From Nepenthes gracilis (Eukaryota > Streptophyta > Magnoliopsida > Caryophyllales > Nepenthaceae), in NCBI GenBank assembly GCA_033239525.1, contig BSYO01000005.1, positions 22,922,519-22,986,518 of the forward strand: a DNA stretch of 64,000 nt, given 5' to 3'. A model generated the notes under the pieces. The model was not told the origin of the DNA and did no database searches. It saw only the letters and a program-made list of their open reading frames with translations. The translations under genes and the position numbers were made by a program. This document shows positions 11,897 to 21,745 of this stretch, piece after piece. Within the stretch, counting starts at the first letter, position 1; every line of letters begins with the position of its first letter.

Positions 11897-14037
11897 GCGT
11901 TAGCGTGTGTTGGGACGCCTACCACCAACTCTGCTGATTCGACGTGTCAGTGAGGCCTGCCACCAACTCTGCTGATTCGGCGTGTCAGGTGCCATTAGCC
12001 CCATGATGAATGCGCGTGTTCTGAGCGCCGTAATTTCTTGCGGAGGTGGCGTGTTGCAGAGAACGCGTGCTCCTTGGTAACATGAATCGTCTGAGCTGGC
12101 GTGCTCGATCATCTTGGGCCCCCTTTTCTCCTAATCTGATGATTCGAAGATGAAGAGATTGTTCTCGTACCTAGAAAGCCTTCTGGGCTTTTGCCGAATC
12201 CTCGGGCTTATTGAATTAGGTTCTTGGACGTTTCGCTTGCTAAAGATCCTTGGGGTTTCGATGTTATATTCTTGGCTTTATGTCCTCGGGATTTCATTGG
12301 TGGCGTTAGCTCCTTATGGCGTCCTCGGGCCTCTTGGGTCAAATTGGTCTCTCTGACCATTATCGCCATTTGGGCTTCTTGGGACGCTAGCCCATGTCCT
12401 CGAGCTTTTGAGGCGAACTTAACCTCTTGGGTTAAATTAGGCTTCTTGGGCCTCCTGGGATGCGAGCAACTGTCTTTGGGCCTTTTTGGCCAAATTGTCC
12501 TTGTAAGTCTCTTGGTCCGTGGACTTGACTCTTTAAGCCTTCCTTTCTGGGCCTTGGGTGCCGAGACCTATCAGATTTATCATTCGAATATCCAACTATT
12601 CAAACCTACAATCTAATCTTTTTCATGACTTTTTTAACCACTCGGCCATTCGATCATCCTTCTAATTTTGATTCCATTTGGTCAACGTGAGATTTTATTA
12701 TTTAGACTTAAGCCAAATAGGCCAACTAATTATTTTTTCTTTTCGTGTTTGCTATTTATGGACTAATTATATTAATCAATCAAATTAGTAATATTTATAT
12801 CATACTCAACACTAGCTCCCTATATTTAGATGTTAAATTCAGACTCTAAGTATGGCCGAAAGAAAGACCAAGTCAACCCATCTTGTGTATAATTTAAGTG
12901 TTTCTTTTCAATAGAATCGAAACCAGTGAGTATTTATTGTCAACTAATTAAGTTAACCAGAATTTGCTCTCGTATGATTCATCAACAAATGCTTTTACTT
13001 TAAAACATTTCATGGCATATTTTTTTGCCATAAAATGAGTTACTTTCTTTCTATTTTCATCTAATTTTCAAACCTTAGTATATATAATGGAGATAGCTAG
13101 ATCTTTTAAGGGGGGTAATAACTATGACACTATGTAGGGGCTTGCAACTCTGACAATCTAAGGGCAGTTAGCGTTGCTGGTTGCATTTATGTTTGTTAAA
13201 TGAAGTGTTCACATGGGCTTATTTGGCTTGCACATTTGACTCGGAAATACAGGGTAATCACAGAACTGTGACATGGAAGCCTCCCTGATTTCGGTGAAAA
13301 CATGTATCAAAATTCAAAATTCTGTGAAATGAATACCACGATTTTGGTCTCTATGAAATAAAAATTTTAACTATTCTTAACATGATAGCGAAGAATTTTA
13401 CTGAGATGTCATCTATTTGATGAAAAGTAAAAAGAAATATTGAAAATCTGATCAAAGTTAATACAACTACTTTTGATGTAACATGAAAAAAATGGTAATT
13501 TGTTCTCCGAATCGGATAAAAGATCCCATTAGCATAGGTAATCTCATGCATATTATATGTATAGTTGGTTGCACAAATTAAAGCGATGAGATTATCAGAT
13601 CAAAGTTATTTTATATATTTTTTTAATTATTATTAAAATTTATTTATATAACTAAAATAATGCATAAGCGCCATCCTAATCCTATTATTCTAATGTCTGC
13701 TCTACAATAACTCTATGTTATATTTTATTTTATTTGCATTCTATTGTTTCATTCATATTCCATTTTTATTGATTATATCTTTAAATAATGATCCATAAAT
13801 TATGCTGTTAACTTAGATTGATCAAAAACTTTATTGATGCTCAATTATTTTTATTTTTTTTATTCTAAGAGAAAAAATATATACATAATTTTGGATTGGT
13901 TTTTGATGGGTTTAAATTTATAAATAGCTTAATTTGTCAGGCTTTTATCTAATTTAAAATATTTTTGGTCCGATTTGTATTATAAATTTAAAATATTTGG
14001 TAGGAGTTGAGTTTGGATCCTCTTATCCATATTTAAC

Positions 14038-14935
14038 TGTTGCGTCCTTGGTCTGCAGTTGTTGTATGGATTAGGGAGCTTCCGGGTTTCCGATCGCACT
14101 GAAGCGTGAGGATAAGGATCCGGTCTCCGTATCTATTAACCTGGACCTGCACAACACAATCAACAAACAAGAGGTCAGAGGTCCGGCGGGATTTCTCCCA
14201 CCACGGGTATTCGACGCTCAAGTCAGCAAGTTTTCACAATAAATGGAAATGACGCACACAATATGCGGTATGCGGATGTGTGCTGATGATGCGTAAGTAA
14301 TGCGTGTTCGATATGTGCTTATCAGAGTGGTAAATGCAGTGAGCAGGTAGCTGAAGGCCTGTCTTCCTTGATGCATCGCAGTGGATGGCTAACTTCCCGT
14401 TGCCTGACTAAGCTTGGGAATCAAGATCTTGAGAGAAGCGGGCTTGTTTGTGTCCTCGAGACTTGAATTCTATTCTTTTCTATTGCTCTCTCTCTTTTGA
14501 TTTGGGAAAAGGAAGAAGAAGCAGCTCCCCTCTTCTCTGCGGAGGAAGGGGACTCTTATAGGCTCCTCCCGAGAGGACTTTGGGCGCGAGAACTCCCGTT
14601 GCTAGGGTTCCTTGGCCTCTGGTCACTGTCACTGACCGTCGGTCATGTCGGTTATCGCTCTGCGATAGCAGGCAGGCTCCTGAGCGCTGCTGGTCACGCT
14701 TGGTCTCCCTTCGAGTCAGGATTGGTTGGTTGCCTGCGGGCGGCCGCCTGAGTTGCCGTCGAAGCGTTGACCACTTTTTCATTGGCTTGTTTCTCCTCTT
14801 TCCTGGCTATTTTCTAGCAGCTCATTAATGCGCCACAGGACGTCCGTTGCCTTTTGTCAGCTGGTTGCCACGTAGGCTCCTTGTGCAGTTGGGTTGGGCA
14901 TGCGATTTTCTTGGGCCTTAGTATGGGACCCAACA
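14038..14935. mobile_element. Second solo LTR (898 bp) inside copy A
   Basis: Copies B and C run straight from CTTATCCATA/CGATGTC into CTAACCTATAGTCACC, while copy A carries 898 extra bases starting TGTTGCGTCC and ending GGGACCCAACA. The ends form the terminal inverted repeat TGTTG/CAACA. The flanks are TTAAC (14033-14037) and CTAAC (14936-14940), a 5-bp target duplication with one change. It has no coding content. The TGTTGC start resembles the T1-family LTR start, but the body differs, so it is another LTR family. Orientation cannot be fixed from the sequence. Confidence 0.85.
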
Positions 14936-15117
14936 CTAACCTATAGTCATCCCTTTCACATTCCACTAAAGATGAGGGCTTTATTTTATTAAGATGTGTC
15001 TCATCTTTGATATACAAGTTGTATTTTTTATTTTATTTTTTTATTCAAAAGGTACAATATTTTATTAATAAATGATAATATCATATTATTCAAATGGAAT
15101 TAATAATAGCTTTATTT

Positions 15118-15144
15118 ACTTATTATTATTATTATTATTATTAT
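15118..15144. repeat. (TTA)n microsatellite of copy A
   Basis: About nine TTA triplets preceding GCCTGTGGAAATATT. The same tract occurs in copies B and C with different length, which confirms that the three segments are homologous. Confidence 0.9.
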
Positions 15145-15385
15145 GCCTGTGGAAATATTGTTTCTGTTCAAACAAGGCCAAAGTCCAAAAGATCGTATGA
15201 AAGGGGTGAGTTCAAAGCACCGGTGAAGCTCGTTCGTTTAACGGTACGCTTTTAGACGGTGCACACTTTCTTCTCTGACAAAGTGACAACTAAACGACCC
15301 ACTGAGACGGGAGGTGTAAAAATTATGTCCACAAATCAGACATATGGAAGATCACTCGTATTAAAATATATTTTTAAAATATTTA

Positions 15386-16546
15386 AATTAAATTATTTAT
15401 ATTATTATTTTGAATTTAAATATTTATTATAATTTATCTGATACATAAGATTTCTTATACCTATTGTTTAAATTTAAACATCAGAATTTGAAATGTCTAA
15501 AAAAAGTTTTTTTAGTCATTAAGTCTAAATTTTGGAAGCCTAAAATTCAAATTATCCGATATTATATCTTTTTAATTTAAATATTTATATTTAAATATAG
15601 ATATTTACTTAAATAGATAAATATAAATATTAGCAAGTTTTGCTAATGTCACTTTCTCGACAGTAACACTAGTGACAGACTAGTCAATGCATTTTACGCA
15701 GAAGGAAGAAAGTCATTTTGCAATTATAAAAATAATTATTTTATTAAAGTATAAGCTAATTAAAAAATATATATCTTTTTCCAGTGGTAACTAACTATAT
15801 ATCGGTGTAACATTTAGTCAAGGTCGGTAAATAAAAAATTATTATTTTATATGAAGATATATTTTTAACAAAAATACCATTTTGAAATAAAAATTAGTAA
15901 ATAATATTTTATCAGATGTGATGAATTTGGTGAACCCGACCCATGAAGAAAATTTGCTTAACCGCTTCGCCTTATGGACAGATAGTTACCACAGGTAGTT
16001 TCGACGGTTATCCGTTGGGGACAGTTCAGCGGACAATTTAACCGTCTTTCTATTCTATAAATACCACAACAGGGTCAATATTAAAGGGCAGCACACGAAG
16101 AAAAAGAATGAAGGATCTAGAGGGAATAGGCCAAAGAAAGAAGATGAAACTTTACGAGGACACAGCCTCTTAAGTCCTCCCAAAATCTCTCTATCCTATC
16201 AAGTGCTCGACCATCCTTTAAGAATACCTCGCCCATCTATGACACCCCTCTACAAGAAACGCATCTAAGAGGCCCCATGGTGAAACGCATCTAAGACGCC
16301 CCATGGTGAGCGCACTCCCAAGCTTTCCGTCGTCCGAATGCATTTGAACACTCAATCTATCGATACATGCATTCTCCTTATATCTTTTTATTCTCTTAGA
16401 AATGTATCTTATTTGAACGTTAGAGAATCTACAGTTGGAGCAATTTCTATTGTCCTCTAACATCTCGTTTCCAGTTGTATTGTGTAGATTTTATGTTCGG
16501 GGTTATGGAGACCGGGTGCTAAATGCTCGGGCTTTAGCCTTCGGGG
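15386..16546 (+). mobile_element. LTR-like fragment abutting truncated T1 LTR
   Basis: This non-coding stretch ends exactly where homology to the T1 LTR begins. From about 15920 its composition changes and it shows a promoter-like layout: TATAAATA at 16056-16063, a following A/G-rich leader, then a 26-bp direct repeat (GAAACGCATCTAAGA-GCCCCATGGT) at 16256-16281 and 16282-16307. The element, if it is one, has no recognised start or end. It probably replaced or deleted the outer 730 bp of the left T1 LTR together with its target duplication. Confidence 0.4.
16056..16063 (+). promoter_or_regulatory. TATA box in LTR-like fragment
   Basis: TATAAATA is followed about 30 bp later by an A-rich leader with AAGGGCAGCACACG. 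This fits a transcription start in an LTR. No downstream gene is attached. Confidence 0.4.
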
Positions 16547-16948
16547 CTAGAAAGCCTTCTGGGCCTTTGCCGAGTCATCGGGCTTATTGAGTTAGGTTCT
16601 CGGACGTTTTGCTTGCTAAAGACCCTTGGGATTTCGGTGTTATATTCTTGACTTTATATCCTCGGGTTTCATTGGTGGCGTTAGCTCCTTATGGCGTCCT
16701 CGGGCCTCTTGGGTCAAATTGGTCTCTCGGACCATTGTTGCCACTTGGGCTTCTTGGGACGCTGGCCCATGTCCCCGGACTTCTGAGACCAACTTAACCT
16801 CTTGGGCTAAGCTAGGCTTCTTGGGCCTCCTGAAATGCGAGCGACTGTCTTTGGGTCTTTTGGGCCAAATTGTTCTCGTAAGTCTCCTGTTTCGTGGGCT
16901 TGACTCTTTGGGCCTTCCTTTCTAGGCCTTGGGTGCCGGGACCCATCA
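16547..16948 (-). mobile_element. Truncated 3' LTR of T1
   Basis: Homology to the complete LTR starts at CTAGAAAGCCTTCTGGGC (12171 in the solo LTR) and runs to ACCCATCA at 16948. It therefore keeps only the first 402 bp in element orientation and lacks about 730 bp, including the TATA region. The junction to the neighbouring LTR-like fragment is abrupt, with no target duplication on this side. Confidence 0.88.
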
Positions 16949-16962
16949 TTAGCCCCCCATGT
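16949..16962 (-). promoter_or_regulatory. Polypurine tract of T1
   Basis: TTAGCCCCCCATGT directly follows the LTR end CATCA. On the element strand it reads ACATGGGGGGCTAA followed by TGATGGGT, the first bases of the 3' LTR. This is the purine run that primes plus-strand DNA synthesis in LTR elements. The equivalent sites in T2 and T3 read TTAACCCC. Confidence 0.8.
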
Positions 16963-18138
16963 CAAAGGGTTGGAGAATTTCAGCCGTTTAACATGTCTGG
17001 AAAGCGCTCTTCTATAGTGGCAGTCCGCGGGCGCCGTGCCTTGCTGGTGGGAGTTGTCTCTTATCCATCTGAGACCTTCTTACCAGTCTGAGACCCATCT
17101 GTCGCCGCCGTTTGGTTTTTCTACAAGGCATTAAATGCGTAATTAATTGAGGTGATGTGGCCTCGGGAAGCCAAAGCCCACGATCTCTTCCTGCGTATGG
17201 GTCCCTGACGCGTGGCAAGGGTTATGATGAGGGCGTTGTTTTACATTTTTTAATTTCTTTTAAGTTGCCTTTTCGTTTTCGTTTCCTTCCTCCTTCACTT
17301 CTGCGCATCCTTAACATTTCTCTTGCGTTCCCAACACCCTTCGCCGTCGTTCCTCTTCTCTCGTTATCGTAGAGACGCTTCTTTCGTTTCCATGGCTCCT
17401 GGGGTTAAGGAAATTGCTTCCTCTCTCTCCCTTAAAGACCTTGATCAGATTCGGGAGAAATACAAAATTCTAGACTCCATTGCGATGGTGGTCCCTAGAG
17501 CCACTGAGAGAGCTTGCAGCCCTTCTAACGGCTTCATCGCCGTTTGTGAAGTCCATCTCAGAGGTGGGTTTTGCTTCCCTGTTCCATTGGAATTATACCA
17601 TTTGATGGAAGAGCTGGGCGTCCTGTTCGCCAGGCTTCAGCCGAACGCCATCAGGTACTTAGTTTTCCTTTGTGTGTTTGCGCGTTGCCACCAGAAAGTT
17701 CTCGAGGTAGCCATGGTGAAAGTTATGTTTCGCTTCACTCATAATTTAGACTGGAACACCATGACTCCTCGTCCGGAGTTCGCTGTGATGAGTGGAGGAA
17801 ACTCAGATTCCACTAAAAGGTGAAAAAACAAATTCTTCTTTTTGGGCGTCTGGGAGAACTGGGAGCTCTCCCTTACATGGAAAAACGTGGCGAGCAAACA
17901 CTGCTCGGATGCCACTGCGAAGGAGAGGGAAGTAGCTAAGGTGGTCACGGACTTGGTGATGGCCAACCTTGGCAGCTTTAACGTTGGAAACAGAAACACC
18001 TGGTTATCACCCGAGAGCCTAGTGAAGGCCAAATGGGTGACAACATCCGAGGACTCCACCGCTGCTGCAGCTGCAAAGAAGAAGAAGAAGAGATTAAGGA
18101 AAAAAGGGAGTTCCCTTATCATTGAGGAGCCGTCCGAG

Positions 18139-18188
18139 AGGCCGCGAAAGAGTCAACGGACTGAGGCCGCGGAAGAGTCAACGGACTG
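18139..18188 (+). repeat. 25-bp tandem duplication causing a frameshift
   Basis: The unit AGGCCGCGAAAGAGTCAACG plus GACTG occurs at 18139-18163 and again at 18164-18188 with one change. T2 and T3 have a single copy at the matching place (near 41988 and 57256). Since 25 is not a multiple of three, the duplication throws the T1 antisense gene out of frame. Confidence 0.9.
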
Positions 18189-18756
18189 AGGCCGTGGAGG
18201 ATCCGGTGCCAATCGTCGAATGCCCCTCATCCGACGATGATGACGCCGTCATTGCGCCTCTTGTCTGGAGGGCCAGGGGTTTGGTTGTCAGACCTACTGT
18301 GGAGCCTAAGGTCGCAGGCCCTTCTTCTGCTGCTGCTGAGATTCAGGGTGAGGTCTCGAACTTTCCTGGTGGTTCATCAGGGGACCCTAATGTTTTTGAG
18401 GCCGCGGAGGAGACTGGAGACAACCAGGGCGCGGAGGCGGCTATGATTGTGACCGTTCCTACCCTAAAGGCTGCTATGGTTGGGGAGCCTTGTGGAGTAG
18501 AGCCAACCGTCGCCGCCCCTGCCGAGGACACAATCAAGATTCTTAGTGGCGTGAGGTTGAGGTCGCGGTCTCGAAGCTCCCTGAGGTTGCTGAGCTCCCG
18601 GAAGTTGTTGAGCCCTCGGAAGTTGTTGAGCCCCCTGTCTCTGAAGGTCCTTCGCCCGAGGCTGTTTTTGATGCCCCTGCGGCCCCTGTAGATGAGCCGC
18701 TAGAGCCCGAGGTCGCAGGGGAGTGTGGCCAAAGTCATGACACTCTCGCCTCTAAG

Positions 18757-18833
18757 GTACTTCACCGTTTTTTCGTCTTCCTTGCTTCCTGTTGTCTATG
18801 TCTTAATGAAGTCGCCCCTCTTTGAAGTTCCAG
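18757..18833 (+). other. GT-AG intron of the T1 antisense gene
   Basis: AAG/GTACTTC at the 5' side and TTCCAG at the 3' side enclose 77 bp. T2 (42724-42796) and T3 (57990-58062), both 73 bp, have the same AAG/GTACTTC donor and a CTTTTACAG acceptor. Coding similarity resumes on both sides. Its conservation in position across diverged copies is the evidence that it is spliced. Confidence 0.75.
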
Positions 18834-19412
18834 GATCTGGTCGGGGGCCTCATCAGCTGATTGGATAGGTTGCCTAATGTGGCTCGGAGATGGAGTCTTT
18901 AAGCCAGCGGCTGCTCTAGAGGACAGCCAGTGGCTGCAAGTGGAGCTTGCTGAGGCCACTGCGAAGAACGCCTCTTTTGAGGAAACCCTAAGGCTTCAGC
19001 AAATTCAATACGGACTCCTCCGAGAAAGGAACCTCCAACTGGAGGAAGCGCTAAGGGCATCAGTGAGAGCCGTGGATATAGTGCCCCTGTTGGAGACCAA
19101 ATATTGGGACGGTATTTATTTGTGCCGTCGGCTGATGCGGTTGCTATATTTGCGGTTCCCCACTGCCGTGCTGGATCCTCAGAACGGGAGCGCCACATGC
19201 CCCAGGGATGTGTACGGTGTTGCAGGGAGGCCATTTCCTGGGTCCCCACGTCCGAGTCCATCTGGGGGTCCTCGTCCTTCAGATCAGCCGAGGAGTTCAA
19301 GCTAGGCAGAGGTTTCCCAATCTCAAGAAGAGGGGCAACCCGGGACCACTCCTCCGCGAGGTCCCTCTGAAAGCTAGTTTCTCTCTTATTTTTTTTTGTT
19401 GTCGTTCGTATC

Positions 19413-19418
19413 AATAAA
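19413..19418 (+). terminator. AATAAA polyadenylation signal of antisense gene (T1)
   Basis: AATAAA lies just over 100 bp after the end of the second exon. The same hexamer occurs at the matching place in T2 (43385-43390) and T3 (58651-58656), in the phrase ATATGAATAAAATTCATC. It is the likely 3' end signal of the plus-strand transcript. Confidence 0.55.
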
Positions 19419-19539
19419 ATAGATATTCAATTTCAATTCGAATGATTGATTCTTTCTCCTTGATTTCTAGAGTACTTTTTGTCACGGCGCTAGACAAGTT
19501 AGCCTTGCGCTCAACAAACGTCTGAGTTCTTTGTCATGC

Positions 19540-19730
19540 GACCTCTTGGGCCACTTGGACAGTGTACAAGTTTTGAATACGACCTCTTGGGCCGCTCGGA
19601 TGAATCCGAGTTTGTGAAATACGACCTCTTGGGCCGCTCGGACGAATCTGAGTTTTGAAATATGACCTCTTGAGCTGCTCGGATGAATCCGAGTTTTTGA
19701 AATATGGCCGCTCGGACAAATTTGAGTTCT
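19540..19730. repeat. Hairpin-forming tandem repeats between convergent genes (T1)
   Basis: Five units of 41-42 bp start GACCTCTTGGGCCGCTCGGA. Most contain a short inverted repeat CTCGGA-tgaa-TCCGAG, and variants keep pairing through G-U (CTCGGA-cgaa-TCTGAG). The array sits exactly between the end of the plus-strand gene and the end of pol on the minus strand. T2 and T3 hold diverged arrays at the same place, with stem ACTCGG-actttg-CCGAGT. A bidirectional transcript end or small-RNA source is possible. Confidence 0.8.
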
Positions 19731-19847
19731 CTCTCCCCCCCCCTTTTTGTTTTGTTTTTTTTATATATATATAAGGGGCAAGAGGACCGTCTCACCTAAT
19801 AACAGCCTAAGTTTGGCAAGTTACCTGGATAGCAGGCGATTCGTTTA

Positions 19848-20960
19848 TCACTGGTAGTATCTTCTGATGTGCGTGGAGTTCCAAGTCCAGGGTACCAACT
19901 TGCCCTCTTGGGTGCGCAATTTGTAGGCCCTGCCCCGAAGGATGGCAGAGACCAAAAATGGTCCCTTCCAATTTAGGGAGAGTTTATTTCTGCCGGTATT
20001 TTTTTCCGTGGCCTCCACACTTCTCAGCACCAGATCTCCAACCTCGAACTGCCGCGCCTTTACCTTCTTATTGTTGTAGCGGGCAACCCGCTATTGGTAC
20101 GCCGCTACCCTTAGCCTAGCTTGGTCGCGGACCTCCTCGAGCATGTCGAGATTTTTTCGGAGCCTCTGGCTGTTGTCGGTTGAACTGAAGTATTCAACTT
20201 GCGGACTTGTGAGGTCTACTTCTATTGGGATGACAGCTTCAACCCCATAGTAGACGTTGAAGGGGGTCTCCCTCGTGGGTTCCTTGGGCGTTGTCCTGTA
20301 TGACTAGAGGACAGACGGCAGCTCGTGTACCCACGAGCCCTCGGAACACTCCAGCTTGATCTTGAGCCCGTGCAAGATCGTGCAGTTTGTGACCTTCACC
20401 TGCCCGTTGGCTTAGGGGTACGCCACTGACGTGTGGACCAAGTTGATCTTTAGGCTGGTGCAGTACTTAGTGAACCGTTTATGGGTGAACTGCGTCCCGT
20501 TGTCGGTCACAATGCACTCTGGTATCCCAAATCTGCACACGATGTTCTGCCGGAGGAACTCGGTGGCATTTTGTTCCGTTATCCTTGCGAGTGGTACTGC
20601 CTCCACCCATTTGGTGAAGTAATCTATCCCTACGATTAGGAACCTTCTCTGTCCGGGTGCGAGTGGGAGCGGTCTGAGAATGTCAAGCCCCCTCTAGGCA
20701 AACGACTACGATGATTGGAGTGCCCGAAGATCTGTGTGGGGGCGATGACTCACGTTGTTATGGAGTTGGCAGTTCTCATATTTGCGCACAAAGTTCATGG
20801 CGTCGTACTTCATCGTTGGCCAGTAGTATCCCCACCTCATGAGCTTGAAGGCCAAGTTCTTCCCTCCGATGTGGGACCCGCATATCCCAAGGTGCACCTC
20901 CTGGAGGGCATACTCGGCCTCCTTGGGGGTGAGACACCTTAGGTAAGGGGTTGAGAAATC
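19848..20960 (-). pseudogene. T1 integrase (degenerate)
   Basis: Reading from high to low coordinates: the zinc-binding module with H-x-G-x-x-G-x-H, RWGYYWPTMKYDAMNFV and a final C (20890-20730); the core with DYFTKWVEAVPLA (20625-20580) and VTDNGTQF (about 20505); the last catalytic block near 20394; and a C-terminal module ending WNSTHIRRYYQ and the stop at 19848-19850. Departures: the first Cys of the C-x2-C pair is Tyr (KYENC), the catalytic Glu is Lys at 20394-20396, and stops replace Gln near 20413 and Trp near 20305. Several of these fit C-to-T decay. Confidence 0.85.
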
Positions 20961-21064
20961 TCACCGGTACAACTGGCCATCCATGATTGTCTACCACCTT
21001 ACTGTCTTCTTTACCTTCTTGGCCTCATTCGGATCCTCAGGCAATGTGCCGTCGAATAGGTAAC

Positions 21065-21745
21065 TTAGGTCATCCAGGTGTTGCGGTTAGACACTTGCAT
21101 CACCCCTAGCTCGGGGTCTTTGATACTGGATCTGTTTAGGACTTTACACAGCCCTCGAGCATACTGTTCCGAATCTCCCAAAGCCGCCAACCTTGCCAGC
21201 GTGTCAGCCTTGGCATTTTCCTCCCTCAAGATGTGGACAAACTCGACTGCCTCGAAGTTCGAGATCACACTTTTGACTTTGGAGAGGTACTTGGAGAGCT
21301 GTGGGTTGTTGACGTCGAAGTTCCCACGGACCTGGTTGACGACCAACTCAGAATCGTTGTAAACGTCTAAGTTTTTGGCCGAGCACTCCTTGGCTAACCG
21401 AAGCCCAGCCATCAAGGCCTCGTACCCCGCAACATTATTGGTGGCCGAGAACCCCAAGGTTAGTGAATATTTTATCTCCAGCCCCTCAGGCCTGCGCAGA
21501 ACAACATCAGCTCTGCAGCCGTCCACGTGCAGGGTCCACGTCGTTACCTTGCTGAACTCGTCTGCACCAGGTTGGCTTCCATCACCGTTGGCCAGCGCTG
21601 TTGTCTCAACAAGGAAGTCTGCGAGGGCCTGTCCCTTCAAAGCTGGCCTTGGATAGAACTCAATGTCGAATTCTCCTAACTCGATGGCCCACTTGATCAG
21701 TCGTCTGGATATCTCAGGCTTCTTCAAGATGGCCCTTAGTGGCTG
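21065..21745 (-). pseudogene. T1 connection and archaeal-type RNase H domain
   Basis: After the connection segment (ILKKPEISRRLIKWAIELGE, about 21745-21690) comes a second RNase H of the archaeal type: TWTLHVDGC (21540-21515), a LTLGFSATNNVAGYEAL segment, LDVYNDSELVVNQVRG and AKADTLARLAALG. This extra domain marks Tat elements. The catalytic acidic residues are Asp of VDG, Glu of AEY, Asp of NDS and Asp of KAD. Here AEY has become AGY (codon at 21425-21427), so the domain would be inactive. The domain is downstream of RT and upstream of integrase, as expected. Confidence 0.85.

Larger units (their letters stand above)
11443..12573 (-). mobile_element. Solo LTR of the T1 Tat family (1131 bp)
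   Basis: It begins TGTTGCGCCC and ends CCTATCA in plus orientation and is bounded by perfect GATTT duplications. It matches, end to end, the complete T1 LTR at 25023-26154, and its last 403 bp match the truncated T1 LTR at 16547-16948. Strand is given as minus because in T1 this orientation faces gag-pol on the minus strand. No PBS, PPT or coding sequence adjoins it, so it is the product of LTR-LTR recombination that removed the interior. It keeps a TATA box and G-box (see below) and two degenerate copies of a 38-bp motif at about 11913-11990, each with CTGCTGATTCG-CGTGTCAG. Confidence 0.93.
11097..15385. repeat. Host repeat segment, copy A (with two nested LTR insertions)
   Basis: Once the insertions at 11443-12573 and 14038-14935 are set aside, this segment is collinear with 26155-28246 (copy B, right part only) and 49480-51904 (copy C). 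Shared landmarks are the phrase GTGTGCATAGTTATAGTCA (11127; 49491), ATAATGGAGRTAGCTAGATC (13085; 26891; 50548), a (TTA)n tract before GCCTGTGGAAATATT, and CGACCCRCTGAGACGGGAGG. No coding frame is conserved between copies, so the repeat appears non-coding. Copy A is the most diverged and diverges completely after about 15385. Confidence 0.8.
17392..19305 (+). pseudogene. Antisense ORF of T1 (PF04195-like domain plus coiled coil)
   Basis: The ATG at 17392 opens a frame antisense to the element's gag-pol. The first 150 residues, with SLSLKDLDQIREKY, an ERACSP segment, GGFCFPVPLELYHLMEELG, LQPNAIRYLVFLCVF and FFFLGVWENWELSLTW, fit the 'putative gypsy type transposon' family (PF04195) found beside plant gypsy elements. 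A lysine-rich and acidic, proline/serine/valine-rich linker follows. A GT-AG intron at 18757-18833 precedes a second exon with a coiled-coil segment ending ERNLQLEEALRAS. Breaks: TGA at 17821-17823 replaces a Trp codon, a 25-bp tandem duplication at 18139-18188 shifts the frame, and a second indel near 18540 restores it. Its role is unknown; the family is a structural, not enzymatic, type. Confidence 0.8.

Noticed and set aside
12150..12616. Overlapping plus frames of 68 and 130 codons in the solo LTR
   Set aside because: Repetitive GGGCC/CTTGGG text in the LTR yields open frames by composition; copies at 16609-16925 and 25731-26003 are in different frames and lengths.
19540..19730. Tandem repeats considered as a CRISPR array
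   Set aside because: The units are contiguous minisatellite copies without unique spacers, in a plant nuclear element.
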